The notes beneath the pieces are model-generated. The model did not search any database. It had not been told where the DNA came from and was given only the letters and a program-made list of their open reading frames with translations. From positions 7,086,583 through 7,150,582 of the forward strand of contig CM063258.1 of assembly GCA_032158295.1 (NCBI GenBank): a DNA stretch of 64,000 nt, written 5' to 3'. Both the position numbers and the translations under genes were made by a program. The DNA is from Pycnopodia helianthoides. Taxonomy: Eukaryota; Echinodermata; Asteroidea; Forcipulatida; Asteriidae. Of this stretch, positions 49,001-60,815 are shown piece after piece. How positions within the stretch are numbered: position 1 is the first letter of the stretch; each line of letters begins with the position of its first letter.

Positions 49001-52000
49001 CCCTGGAGGGTCTTTTTTTATTTTGGAAATTGAAAATAAATAAATTAAAATTAAATTCGAAATTTAATCCGAACGTAGTCTAGTCAAAAGTGTAAGAGCA
49101 GCAGTGGTCCAGTGGCAGGACTCCTGACTCTGAAAAAAAAATGTTCAGGGTTCGAGACCCTGGAGGGTATTTTTTTATTTTGTAAATTGAAAATAAATAA
49201 AATTAAATTAAATTCGAAATTTTTTCCGAACGTAGTCTAGTCAAAAGTGTAAGAGCAGCAGTGGTCCAGTGGCAGGACTCCTGACTCTGAAGAAAAAGGT
49301 TCAGGGTTCGAGACCCTGGAGGGTCTTTTTTATTTTGGAAATTGAAAATAAATAAAATTAAATTAAACTCGAATTTTAATCCGAACGTAGTCTAGTCAAA
49401 AGTGTAAGAGCAGCAGTGGTCCAGTGGCAGGACTCCTGACTCTGAAGAAAAAGGTTCAGGGTTCGAGACCCTGGAGGGTCTTTTTTTATTTTGGAAATTG
49501 AAAATAAATAAAATAAAATTAAATTCGAAATTTAATCCGAACGTAGTCTAGTCAAAAGTGTAAGAGCAGCAGTGGTCCAGTGGCAGGACTCCTGACTCGG
49601 AAGAAAAAGGTTCAGGGTTCGAGACCTTGGAGGGTCTTTTTTTATTTTGGAAATTGAAAAAAAATAAAATTAAATTAAATTCGAAATTTCATCCGAACGT
49701 AGTCTAATCAAAAGTGTAAGAGCAGCAATGGTCCAGTTGCAGGACTCCTGACTCTGAAGAAAAAGGTTCAGGGTTCGAGACCCTGGAAGGTCTTTTTTTA
49801 TTTTGGAAATTGAAAATAAATAAAATAAAATTAAATTCGAAATTTAATCCGAACGTAGTCTAGTCAAAAGTGTCAGAGCAGCAGTGGTCCAGTGGCAGGA
49901 CTCCTGACTCTGAAGAAAAAGGTTCAGAGTTCGAGACCCTGGAGGGTCTTTTTTTATTTTGGAAATTGAAAATAAATAAAATAAAATTAAATTCGAAATT
50001 TAATCCGAACGTAGTCTAGTCAAAAGTGTCAGAGCAGCAGTGGTCCAGTGGCAGGACTCCTGACTCTGAAAGAAAAAGGTTCAGGGTTCGAGACCCTGGA
50101 GGGTCTTTTTTATTTTGGAAATTGAAAATAAATAAAATAAAATTAAATTCGAAATTTAATCCGAACGTAGTCTAGTCAAAAGTGTAAGAGCAGCAGTGGT
50201 CCAGTGGCAGGACTCCTGACTCTGAAGAAAAAGGTTCAGGGTTCGAGACCCTGGAGGGTCTTTTTTATTTTGGAAATTGAAAATAAATAAAATAAAATTA
50301 AATTCGAAATTTTAATCCGAACGTAGTCTAGTCAAAAGTGTAAGAGCAGCAGTGGTCCAGTGGCAGGACTCCTGACTGTGAAGAAAAAGGTTCAGGGTTC
50401 GAGACCCTGGAGGGTCTTTTTTATTTTGGAAATTGAAAATAAATAAAATTAAATTAAATTCGAATTTAATCCGAACGTAGTCTAGTCAAAAGTGTAAGAG
50501 CAGCAGTGGTCCAGTGGCAGGACTCCTGACTGTGAAGAAAAAGGTTCAGGGTTCGAGACCCTGGAGGGTCTTTTTTTATTTTGGAAATTGAAAAAAATAA
50601 AATTAAATTAAATTCGAAATTTAATCCGAACGTAGTCTAGTCAAAAGTGTAAGAGCAGCAGTGGTCCAGTGCAGGACTCCTGACTCTGAAGAAAAAGGTT
50701 CAGGGTTCGAGACCCTGGAGGTCTTTTTTATTTTGGAAATTGAAAATAAATAAAATTAAATTAAATTCGAAATTTAATCCGAACGTAGTCTAGTCAAAAG
50801 TGTAAGAGCAGCAGTGGTCCAGTCACAGGACTTCTGACTCTGAAGAAAAAGGTTCAGGGTTCGAGACCCTGGAAGGTCTTTTTTTATTTTGGAAATTGAA
50901 AATAAATAAAATTAAATTAAATTCGAAATTTAATCCGAAGGTAGTCTAGTCAAAAGTGTAAGAGCAGCAGTGGTCCAGTGGCAGGACTCCTGACTCTGAA
51001 GAAAAATGTTCAGGGTTCGAGACCCTGGAGGGTCTTTTTTATTTTGGAAATTGAAAATAAATAAAATAAAATTAAATTCGAAATTTAATCCGAACGTAGT
51101 CTAGTCAAAAGTGTAAGCAGCAGTGGTCCAGTGGCAGGACTCCTGACTCTGAAGAAAAAGGTCCAGGGTTCGAGACCTTGAGAGGGTCTATTTTTATTTT
51201 GGAAATTGAAAATAAATAAAATAAAATTAAATTCGAAATTTAATCCGAACGTAGTCTAGTCAAAACTGTTAGAGCAGCAGTGGTCCACTGGCAGGACTCC
51301 TGACTCTGAAAAAAAATGTTCAGGGTTCGAGACCCTGGAGGGTATTTTTTATTTTGTAAATTGAAAATAAATAAAATTAAATTAAATTCGAAATTTTTTC
51401 CGAACGTAGTCTAGTCAAAAGTGTAAGAGCAGCAGTGGTCCAGTGGCAGGACTCCTGACTCTGAAGAAAAAGGTTCAGGGTTCGAGACCCTGGAGGGTCT
51501 TTTTTTATTTTGGAAATTGAAAATAAATAAAATTAAATTAAATTTGAATTTTAATCCGAACGTAGTCTAGTCAAAAGTGTAAGAGCAGCAGTGGTCCAGT
51601 GGCAGGACTCCTGACTCTGAAGAAAAAGGTTCAGGTTCGAGACCTGGAGGTCTTTTTTTATTTGAAATTGAAAATAAATAAATTAAATAAATTCGAAATT
51701 TAATCCGAACGTAGTCTAGTCAAAAGTGTAAGAGCAGCAGTGGGCCATGGCAGGACTCCTGACTCTGAAAAAAAGGTTCAGGGTTTTGAGACCCTGGAGG
51801 GTCCTTTTTTTTATTTTGGGAAAATTTAAAAAAAATAAAATAAAATTAAATTCGAAATTTTAAACCGAACGTAGGTCTAGTCAAAAGTGTAAGAGCAGCA
51901 GTGGTCCAGTGCAGGACTCCTGACTCTGAAGAAAAAAGGGTTTAGGGTTCGAGACCCTGGAGGGTCTTTTTTATTTTGGAAATTTTAAAATAAATAAAAT

Positions 52001-52414
52001 AAAAAAAAATTCGAAATTTAATGAACGAGCTAGTCAAAAATGTAAGACACAGTGGGCCCGTGGCGGCCCTACTCTGAAGAAAAAGGTTCAGGGTTCGAGA
52101 CCCCTTTTAGGTCTTTTTATTTGGAAATTGAAAAAAATAAAATTAAATTAAAATTGAAATTTTTTCCGAAAGTATCTATCCAAAAGTGAAGGCAGCAGTG
52201 GTCCAGTGCAGGACTCCTGCTCTGAAGAAAAAGGGTTTAGGGTTTGAGACCCCGGGGGGGTCTTTTTATTTTGGGAATTTAAAATAAATAAAATTAAATT
52301 AATTAAATTTAACCCAACGTGTTAGTCAAAAGTTAAGACCAGTGGTCCAGTGGCAGGACTCCTGAATTTAAAAAAAGGTTCAGGGGTTCGAGACCCTGGA
52401 GGGTTTTTTTTTTA
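46020..52414 (+). repeat. Tandem array of ~42 tRNA-like Pol III cassettes (unit ~155 bp)
   Basis: A head-to-tail array with period about 153-157 bp runs up to the N gap. Each unit has GTGGTCCAGTGGCAGGAC, with an A-box match TGGTCCAGTGG and a perfect D-arm stem GTCC/GGAC. A CTCTGAA anticodon-loop-like block with CTG in the anticodon place follows. Next come GGTTCGAGACC (a B-box match inside a perfect T-arm, CAGGG-TTCGAGA-CCCTG), the hairpin GACCCT-GG-AGGGTC and a T5-T7 run. The rest is an AT-rich spacer (GAAATTGAAAATAAATAAAA..., CGAAATTTAATCCGAACGTAGTCTAGTC). Laid out as a tRNA it fits 7+2+4+7+4+1+5+7+5+5+5+7+5+7 positions. However, the acceptor stem (GCAGCAG/GAGGGTC) and the anticodon stem (CCTGA/GAAAA) do not pair. 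Closest resemblance is tRNA-Gln(CTG) or tRNA-Glu. The first copy (46020-46090) has a divergent 5' half, and the last five or six copies (after 51740) are degraded. Confidence 0.95.
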
Positions 52415-52514
52415 NNNNNNNNNNNNNNNNNNNNNNNNNNNNNNNNNNNNNNNNNNNNNNNNNNNNNNNNNNNNNNNNNNNNNNNNNNNNNNNNNNNNNN
52501 NNNNNNNNNNNNNN
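52415..52514. other. Assembly gap (100 N)
   Basis: A run of exactly 100 N that ends the tRNA-like tandem array, so the true length of that array is unknown. Confidence 1.
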
Positions 52515-52900
52515 ACGTGACAAAATAGCCCCCGGGGGCAATTGGTACATGATGATAACAACAATAGTACAGAACTGCGACTTATTTTCTGAAATAATGT
52601 CACCCATGGTTATAATTGTTACGTGGAACAATCAAAAGTGTATTTTAGGACACAAAGAATAAGTGGAGGAATTTCCAGCTTCTTAAGTTAGGTACAAGTA
52701 TTTTTAAACATTAGTTGAACATTTTTTTGCATCGTAGATAGAAGCTTTTATATACCCAGGACGTCAGTGCAGTGCAACGGATACTGACGTCGACCACTGT
52801 ACCAGTGTTGTTAGCCTACAACTATTTTTGACAGCAGAAATGAACTGATCAAACGAAGCATCAATCAGCATTTTATTCATGAATAATTTTGTGGGCTTAC

Positions 52901-53030
52901 CAGTCTGTGTTTAGCCGTCGATCATCAGGATTTGGCTCGTCGTCTTCGGCCTGACGATCACCGTCACCGGGCTGGTTAAATCTAACAGCAGGCACCACAA
53001 TTAGTGGCTCGAACCGCACCGGTATGGCTC
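52901..53030 (-). CDS. Possible 3' part of an exon of a P2X7-C-terminal-like (zinc-binding) protein
   Basis: An open frame of about 43 codons ends at a good donor (GTAAGC, just below 52901). It contains a hydrophobic stretch PLIVVPAVRF, then an acidic run with DRQAEDDEP and NPDDRRLNTDW. The ending resembles the NTDWC start of the P2X7-receptor C-terminal-like cysteine domain that is abundant in marine invertebrates, where the next exon would begin with the cysteines. I found no such exon below 52900. In another frame, 53020-53170 reads Ser/Asp-rich then Arg-rich, also common in that family, so the locus may be frameshifted. Weak identification. Confidence 0.25.
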
Positions 53031-53357
53031 AGCGTCACGATCTTCGTCACCGTCTTCGTCTTCGCCTTCTCGTCTGGTGAGCTCCCTCATCCCTAGAGCT
53101 GCCAGTGCCATCACTGTCCTCAGAAGAGCCTCCCGAAATGTCTCTTCCTCATCTTTACTCGCTGCTATCAGACAGTTCGCTGTTTTTCGGACGAAAATAG
53201 TTGTACCAAAATATAGCCTAGCTTGTCCGCTGTTATTCCACATTGCATTGTTGTACGGTAAAAATGGCAGAAAATGCACGCACACGATCGAGCCGAGGTG
53301 CAAAGCGTCATGGGTAATACGTCACACACACACTCAGAGTATGAATGGTAACCGGTC

Positions 53358-53590
53358 ACTTCGGCACCTTGCAAACTCGGCACCTACAAACTCGGCACCT
53401 TGCAAGCTCGGCACCTTGCAAGCTCGGCACCTTGCAAGCTCGGCACCTTGCAAGCTCGGCACCTTGCAAACTCGGCACCTTACAAACTCGGCACCCACAA
53501 ACTCGGCACATGCACAAATACAAATTCGGCACCCTGTCGAAACAACACCTACCAAACTCGGCACCCACAAACTCGGCACATGCACAAATA
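53358..53590 (+). repeat. 16-bp minisatellite (CTCGGCACCTTGCAAG)
   Basis: About a dozen units, four of them perfect and consecutive (53407-53470), the rest with a shorter form CTCGGCACCTACAAA or with an inserted CATGCACAAATACA. Open frames through it on both strands are repeat by-products. Confidence 0.9.
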
Positions 53591-54127
53591 CAGTTTCTAC
53601 CGATTTACCGCTGCATGGTACATGTAAACAAGGTGCCGATGTAATTTCTACCTCCATGATGTGAAATATCTAGTTCAGTCTCACATGCCCATGCTTGATC
53701 CTGTAACGTTTCCAGCATGATTTTCAGAAGCTGAAACATCAATGCAGGTGGGAATGCGATCCACCTTTTGACTAGTCTTAGTCCTGGACGTCACTATCTC
53801 ATACTCGTGATAACCTGACAGAGGGCGCGCTTTTCTTCTTGAATTCGTCGCGGTTTGACGACTGGCTGTAGTAACGTCTTGGATATCTTGTTTTAGAGGG
53901 CGTGGCCAAATTATGGTAATGAAGCATCAAGTCATGTATTATTCATATTAGTGAGTAAAATAATGACAAGCTTGCAAGACAAGCAAGATGTGGAAGGTGA
54001 CGGTAGTCTGTGAGCTTATCGAGTCCATATGCATTTTTGTATACAATCTTTGAAACTTTCAGAATCTTCTATCTACATGTCAACAAATCCAAATCCACTT
54101 GATGCCTAATTTTCCTAACACCCCTAG

Positions 54128-54470
54128 GGCGGCCATTTTGTTTTTCAAAATGGCTGCTATTTTGGCCATATTTAGCACATGTTATGTGCAAATAAGTATG
54201 TTAAATATAACTAAATTGACAAAGATCTTTATTTTCCAAACTTATATTAAATCTTATTTCATTTTTGTATACTTTTAGTGTTTCAGCGGCCATTTTGATT
54301 CAAAATGGCCGCCATATGTGGCACTAATACCTGTCATACGCATTAAATATTTTGTCGTCTAAATTGTGTTGTGTTTTTTCACAAATATTACAATTTCTGG
54401 GAAAAATACCGATAATTATGAGAATGCACCTAATCTTGATTTTTAAAATGGCCGCCATTTCAGGTAATGC
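54128..54470. repeat. Cluster of GGCGGCCATTTT palindromes
   Basis: GCGGCCATTTTGTTTTTCAA...AATGGCTGC (54130), GCGGCCATTTTGATTCAAAA...TGGCCGCC (54287) and AAAATGGCCGCCATTTCAGG (54446) recur at about 158-bp spacing. Each holds YY1-like AAAATGGCSGC cores in inverted pairs. Confidence 0.6.
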
Positions 54471-55333
54471 ATGTTCAGTGTGTATTAAATATAATTTTTT
54501 GTCTCAAGTGTTTTTTGTTTTTTGTTTTTTTTGCATCCTTTGGGCATAACTGTCATTATATTACTAAAACGATAATTTGTGATTATTTAGGGATCCAAGT
54601 TGTGTGAGATTTAAACAAAGTATGCAAAGATAGCATTTGCTGCAGTGCCATAAATATGTTTTGAGCCATTCCATTAGAGGTATTTTTTTTTAAAGTGGCT
54701 CAACATATTATCACTGGATAACCCCCCTCTCTTTCCTTCATGTGGTTACATAAAAACATTAAAAATTAGCTCTGTTCTAACCATTGCCTTGAGTAATTGG
54801 ATAGCGGAGACACTTGTTTACCACCCCAAAACAACATCCAAGCAGTCAGGGGATGATTTACTACCAGAGACCACACCGACATGTGTCTTCCCGTCACTCC
54901 CTGTAGCTGCCAATCTATCTTTGCTAGCACTGGATCTAGTTCCAAATTTCCCGCTCCAAAGTACATTTCGCTCAAGTTGATTTTGGCAGTCTCCTCTTCA
55001 CACCCTCCGACCTTTCCAGACCCCACCCCTACCAACACATGTTCCCCTTCTGGTTTTGTCCTTTCACTAAACCACAACCCCACCCCCTTCCCTAAGAACT
55101 ATACACATAATCGCCTCATACGTTATTTAAAGCTTTAGTTTCTCCATTCCAAGGGCGTCGATGGGTGGGGGGCAGGGGGAGGACACAGCATATCAGATGT
55201 GTCCCCCCCCCCCCCTTTTTGATTGACTGTTCATCAGAAATACCACAACCCCCCCTTTCCTATAAAGAACTACACATATCGCCTCATACGTTCTTTAAAG
55301 CTTTAGTTTCCATACATGATTCTCCATCAACAA

Positions 55334-55847
55334 GGGAAGAGTTTTATAAATTACTATAACTAAAGCTTTTTGAACACTTTGAGTGAGCTCCGGTACTCTT
55401 GTTGTGCTTGTCCTCTAAAAACACTCTATGATGCTTTATATACAAAACCATCAAAATGTTGTTTTTTGTGGGCACACTAGTCTCATCGTAATGGTCTGTT
55501 TACACAAGGCTACACGTATGATTCACTTTTCCCCTACACACAAACAAAATATCAATTAAAACGAAAGAAAAACGAAAAATTGTTCATGACTTAATCGCCC
55601 GTCCCCCTACTTTTCAGTAGCAATCGACGCTCTTGGAAGATTCTTATAAACACTATAACTAAAGCCTTTCGAACACTTTGAGTGAGCTCCGGTACTACTA
55701 TTTTTTGTGCTAGTCCTCTAAAAACACTCTTATGATGCTTATATTATACAAAACCATAAACAATTTTTTTTGTAGACACACTATCTCATCTTAATGGTCT
55801 GTTTACACAAGGCTACATGTATGATTCACTTTTCCCCTACACACAGG
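55334..55847. repeat. Direct duplication (~215 bp, period ~302 bp)
   Basis: CACTTTGAGTGAGCTCCGGT then CTCTAAAAACACTCT and TTTACACAAGGCTACAYGTA occur in 55334-55553 and again in 55636-55847. The two copies differ by small indels. Confidence 0.85.
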
Positions 55848-55959
55848 GTGGTTATGTAGTCTCAAGAGTCAACTTTGTCCTGCAGATTATCAAAGAATTC
55901 AATCTCTGCAATAAACATTCTTGTGTAATTGTCAACGATTATGTCATTTTGTGCATTAT

Positions 55960-56470
55960 TTAGGCCAATGGCCGCCCATTAACTATTTTGCCAATATTTG
56001 AGCTTGCAACTATTATGGTACTTGCAAGTAGGTCAACCTCCACTATTATATCTGCGAGTTGCAATTTCCACAAATCGTTGTCACTTTTTTCAACAATCTC
56101 TTTAATTGATCGTCCACTGTTGAAACTTTGGCAGGCATGTTTTGTTTCATCTTTTTTTGTAGTGTCATCTCTCTGACAAAAGAAACACTCCTGACGATTA
56201 AATTGCTCAGCAGTAGATCTGGTTAATTTCCCTGATTTCAAACAAGGGGGTGTAGAAGGTCGACTTTTTCGATTTTGTGGGTCAATATTTTGTCATCTCT
56301 TTCAATTTTAGTTTTTGAAGTTGTATCACTGTAGCAAATTCTATGCCATCGTTCACCTTTCTCAAGGAGTTCATCCCTGTTGCTCCACGCAGTCTTTGGG
56401 AAATATTTAAGAAATCAGGAATGCCTAATTCACACCTCTTAGTTATGCACACTAAACAGAAATGTCTCAA
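55960..56470 (-). pseudogene. Fragment of a lineage-specific cysteine-motif protein, frame broken
   Basis: Two minus-strand segments read as protein in neighbouring frames. From 56470 to about 56285 there is CLVCITKRCELGIPDFLNI, then RLRGATGMNSLRKVNDGIEF. The frame shifts near 56283 and continues from about 56280 to 55980 with RSTAEQFNRQECFFCQRDD, SIKEIVEKSDNDLWKLQLAD and IIVEVDLLASTI. The ECFFCQ...ADIIVEV layout resembles a domain of large uncharacterised invertebrate families (CxFC followed by a short helical repeat and 'GDMVAxEAKYH'). The final H..C part is degraded. It is probably a decayed copy spread by a mobile element. Identification is tentative. Confidence 0.35.
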
Positions 56471-56660
56471 CTGAAGACAAACGTTTTGGTGTTGTAAGTT
56501 TGTCGTTTTTCAGAACATTTTGACACTTCACACACAGACTGAAATATGTTGGGTTTTTTTAGCAGGAGGCTCTGTGCTCATGTTGTTGAGCCCAAGTCTT
56601 CTCTTGTTTCACAGTTAGTTTTAAATGTACATGTAGCTATGTACTGAAGGGTGACTGCTC

Positions 56661-57029
56661 TTTATTCCGACATCCCTATGTTCCGACACCCCTATGTTCC
56701 GACACCCCTATATTCCGACAACTCAACCTATATTCCGACACCCCTATGTTCCGACACCCCTATGTTCCGACACCCCTATATTCCGACACCCCTATGTTCC
56801 GACACCCCTATATTCCGACAACTCAACCTATATTCCGACACCCCTATGTTCCGACACCCCTATGTTCCGACACCCCTATGTTCCGACACCCCTATTATTC
56901 CGACACCCCTATGTTCCGACACCCCTATATTCCGACACCCCTATGTTCCGACACCCCTATATTCCGACACCCCTATGTTCCGACAGCTCAAACACCCCTA
57001 TGTTCCGACACCCCTATGTTCCGACAACC
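56661..57029 (+). repeat. 16-bp minisatellite (TTCCGACACCCCTATG), forward arm
   Basis: About 22 units of TTCCGACACCCCTATG/TTCCGACACCCCTATA with interspersed TTCCGACAACTCAACC units. Because the period is not a multiple of 3, all three frames stay open; these are not genes. Confidence 0.95.
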
Positions 57030-58436
57030 TGCTTTGTATCCAACTCTTCTCCAGTCATCAACCTCCCTTTAAAAGGTCTGCCGAAAGTTTAACAAATTGT
57101 ACGTTCTCCTTAACACCTTGGGTTGAGTGTTTGGCTTTTATTGGACTTGTGAGCATGCCCTTATTTACGTCATTCTTGATGTAATATTCTTTAAAAATAT
57201 TTATTCATGAAATATTAGCTTCCTGTGTACATTTTTAATATTAATTTCCACTGCCGCTGATAACACTACAATGATGAGATGGTTCCAGAACAGACTGCAT
57301 ACGTAATTTTAGACAATAACTATTTTACTTTCAAAACTAAACAATTTAACACTACTGTTACTACAACTCGTATTCAGTATGTTCTGTGTCGCATTTGTGC
57401 CTCTTCAATATTATTTTCGTGGATAAAGGATACAACCAGCTTAGACCAACTTAGTAGGCTACATGTTATACAATATTTTGGGTTGGTTAAACCTGACCTA
57501 TTATAGCGAAATGTTTAATCTTTACTTTGTGTGTACATAATACAGGCTTTAAAACTGGTAACAGAGCACATGAACAATTTTGCAGTTAAGACAAAACACA
57601 GGATTCAAATGAAATGTAATCAACATGGAAACGCATACAAGCGCAGCTTGCTCGGGGCTCACGTTTATGAATGGACAAATTAATGTGCGACTCGATGATC
57701 TTGGTTTGATTCCATCACTTCAGAACAAGTAAAGTACAAATTCAACTTGTGAATGGTAAAGGCGCACTAAAGTAAAATGACTGAATTACGAACGACACAG
57801 TGCGGCAACTAAAACGAATTGGTGACAAACGTCGAATTTATTGAAATAGTTTGCCACACTTAAAGTAATTCAAAATGGCGAGGCGGGGAAACATTTCCTT
57901 ACAAAGAGTCATTTGACATGATGGAAATTAGAGCTGTGACGCTCAAATAAAGACAAATTCATAAAAAAAATGTTTCCCACCTTAGTTTTGGCCTTATTAT
58001 TACCATTATTGGTGAGTGGCGTTTATTGTCGTTTTCCACCCCATCCCAAATCCAACCTACGGAGAACCTTCATTTGATTATATAATCAAGAATACATTTT
58101 TTTGTTTTCAAAATCTTTGTACATGCGTTTTCCGAAATAGCATCGCTTGACTGAGAATTTAATTCGATCGACAAGGCAAAAGCGCGACGTTTGTCTCGAC
58201 GTCGTGACACTTCCGTGTAGCACGGCAGAGCTTGGCGTGCTATATACACGGCAAAAGTTTGCGCTACGTCGCACTCTTCTCGAATTTAATTCATCCAATT
58301 ATTTGAGTTCGACACGGCAAAAGTGCGACGTTTAGCGCAGGCCTAATGAAATTGAATGAAGTTATGCCAAAATTCACCGAGAAACCTTTTGGTAATTGTA
58401 TTTTTACCAGAGTAATAGGCGAAAATACCGTGTCGA

Positions 58437-58688
58437 AACATAGGGTGTGTGGAACATAGGGAAGTCGGAACATAGGGGTGTCGGAACATATGGGTGTCGG
58501 AATATAGGGGTGTCGGAATATAGGTTCATTTGTCGGAACATAGGGGTGTCGGAATATAGGTTCATTTGTCGGAACATAGGAGTGTCGGAATATAGGTTCA
58601 TTTGTCGGAACATAGGGATGTCGGAATATAGGCTGAGTTGTCGGAACATAGGGGTGTCGGAACATAGGGGTGTCGGAACATAGGTGTG
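58437..58688 (-). repeat. 16-bp minisatellite, inverted arm of the 56661 array
   Basis: Reverse complement of the same 16-mer (CATAGGGGTGTCGGAA), about 15 units, including the special TATAGGCTGAGTTGTCGG variant also found (inverted) in the forward arm. The 1.4 kb between the arms has no recognisable gene. Confidence 0.95.
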
Positions 58689-60474
58689 TAACCTACTGAA
58701 GCGCAATAACAATAAAACTATTTAAATAACGATCAGTGCCTACAAAAACACTCACATCGATTTGGTGCTAATAATGATATGAAAACTGCAGTTGAGTTAG
58801 GCTAATTGATATTATTGATGGAAATAATCAAGAAGGACTGTCAGGATTAGTGATAAACAGTTTGTTCATTATTTTATGTCACCGTGCTTTCCATTTACAG
58901 ACACATCAATAACGTAGTGCTAAAGAACTGACCAAAAAACACGAAACAAAAATACTGGCCTAAAATCAGTCGTGTACTTGAGTCACACACAGGACAACAC
59001 AGGATAAGTACTATAAAGCACCAGACTAATCTCTATCACGTTGCAAATGTGGTGTGTTGTCGAAATCAGACATTGGAGGAAGACAGACAAAGTGGTATTT
59101 CTAAATGTGTTTTTGGCTACTTTCTTTTTAAAATTACATTTCAGGTGCAATGTATGCCTTTCTTACTACTCACAAGAGTATTTTGACAAATAACAGCGGA
59201 CTGAAGGGATTTTCGATGGTGAAAACTGCTGTATCCGTGAAGTTCACGACGTCGTCTGCGTGCGTGCACGCAATCAATGTTTGGGTGACTTTCGGATACC
59301 TTTGCATTCGTTGACATTGTGGTAGTCCATTTGCGAAACTTGCCCAATACAGAATCCTATTACACGGCGGTAATTGGACGATTCCGAATAAACCAAGGAT
59401 CGTCATTTGGGCGCAAAATTTTTCCGGGGATGGGAAAAATAGGCATCAAGTGGATGTTTCAAGATTTTCAAAGATTGTATTCAAAATGCATATGGGAAAA
59501 CTTTTTCGACCATAAGCCCACAGACTAGGGTCGTCAAGACGAGCTTGACATTGTGCGTTGTGCATGCTAGCTGTGTTACATCGCTTGAACTCTCGTTTTG
59601 ATTGACCACCATGGCTTTATCGCATTATCAACGCATTTAGCAAGTGATTCTGAAATTATTCAAGCTAAATGATATGCATTGCTTGCAGTCGGAATTAGGT
59701 TTTATTGGTTGGTCATTGTTATTGGACGTTTGAATCTTGTACATTGTCGATGTCAAACATATGTAATTTGAAAAAGATTATCTTTGCATTTTAATTAATA
59801 CGGCATTCTACCATCTGACATGCACTGAAAAATAAACTGTTGGCAATGAAACAATTCTACCATGCAATACACCTACACGAATAATGATTTTTGTGTAGCA
59901 ATAATATTAGTTTTCTGTAGCGGGATAATTTACTGCATTATGTAGGCCTAATTCGTGTTCACAAAGAGAGGTGAACTCAAGACTGTTTGGATCATGTACT
60001 GTTCGTATGGCCATCACTCCAACATGCTACTTTCAACAGTACGTATTTTGTTGAATATATAATGAGCGTTTCAAATACCGCGCGCCCCGGCATGGCCTAC
60101 ATGCAGTTTCTCTATTGCAAGGTCAAAGTGCATAAATAAATGTAATACATTTTACGCAAGTACTGTAGCCAGCCTACTATTGTACATTATCTTCCAGTAC
60201 GCGCTAATCCTCCAATCAGATGCTCGAACCGGAGTGTGATATCAGACGATAACCTACTCCCAGTTTTTATATATTGTGAGTGTCAATGCGTCACGCTCCG
60301 CATACGGTCAGTGCACAAATTACATTCTAAACTTGGAAAACCAAAAACAAAAACATAACCTAACCTCATTGACTTAATGAGGCTGGAAGATAAATTCGTT
60401 ATCAAACTCGCGCTCGTGGAATACGGAAAAATATAGCGCGAATGTACATGTACCTAGTGTGGAAATCTATGTCT

Positions 60475-60815
60475 GTTCAACAATGCGTTATCGTAATCAC
60501 TATTCAAATTAATGGCAATAAACTTACTTGGTTAGAAGTACAGCAACTTTTAATTGATAGTATAAAGCATTTTGAGAAACATTTCACATCGAAATAATGT
60601 GGTTATCTGCAAAAACGATCAGATTGTGTATTCCAATTACGGATTATTCTTCCTGTGTTGACATTTGTCCGGATTTTCGGCTATATAAAAAACAAACCTC
60701 GACCACCTTTTGAAATGAATTTTTCATAGGTGAGTTTTACTGTAGATAGCTACATTTGTATAGGATTAAAACAATTGAACGGTTTCAAAAACCAAACGTA
60801 TACTTTCCCTGTAAC
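60475..60815 (+). mobile_element. Inverted-repeat element, TTCCTGTG subfamily
   Basis: Shares GATTGTGTATTCCAATTACG, ATTATTCTTCCTGTGTTGAC and AGGATTAAAACAATTGAACG with the 21117 copy; the left end is eroded. Confidence 0.7.

Noticed and set aside
46020..52414. Functional tRNA-Gln gene cluster
   Set aside because: Acceptor arms GCAGCAG and GAGGGTC cannot pair and the anticodon stem is broken in all copies, so the units are tRNA-like and not tRNA genes.
46020..52414. CRISPR-like array
   Set aside because: The whole unit including spacer is repeated with the same sequence, period is ~155 bp, and the genome is eukaryotic.
53077..53664. 195-codon open frame
   Set aside because: Its second half runs through the 16-bp minisatellite and its first half is antisense to a better candidate exon; no family resemblance.
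56651..57184. Open frames up to 177 codons with CSDTPMFRHPYVPT-type repeats
   Set aside because: A 16-bp repeat without stop codons keeps all frames open; no splice or coding signal.
59150..59406. Minus-strand exon-like frame with HADDVVNFTDTAVFTIENPF
   Set aside because: Borders (AG at about 59362, GTGAGT at about 59173) look plausible, but there is no partner exon and no recognised family; too weak to annotate.
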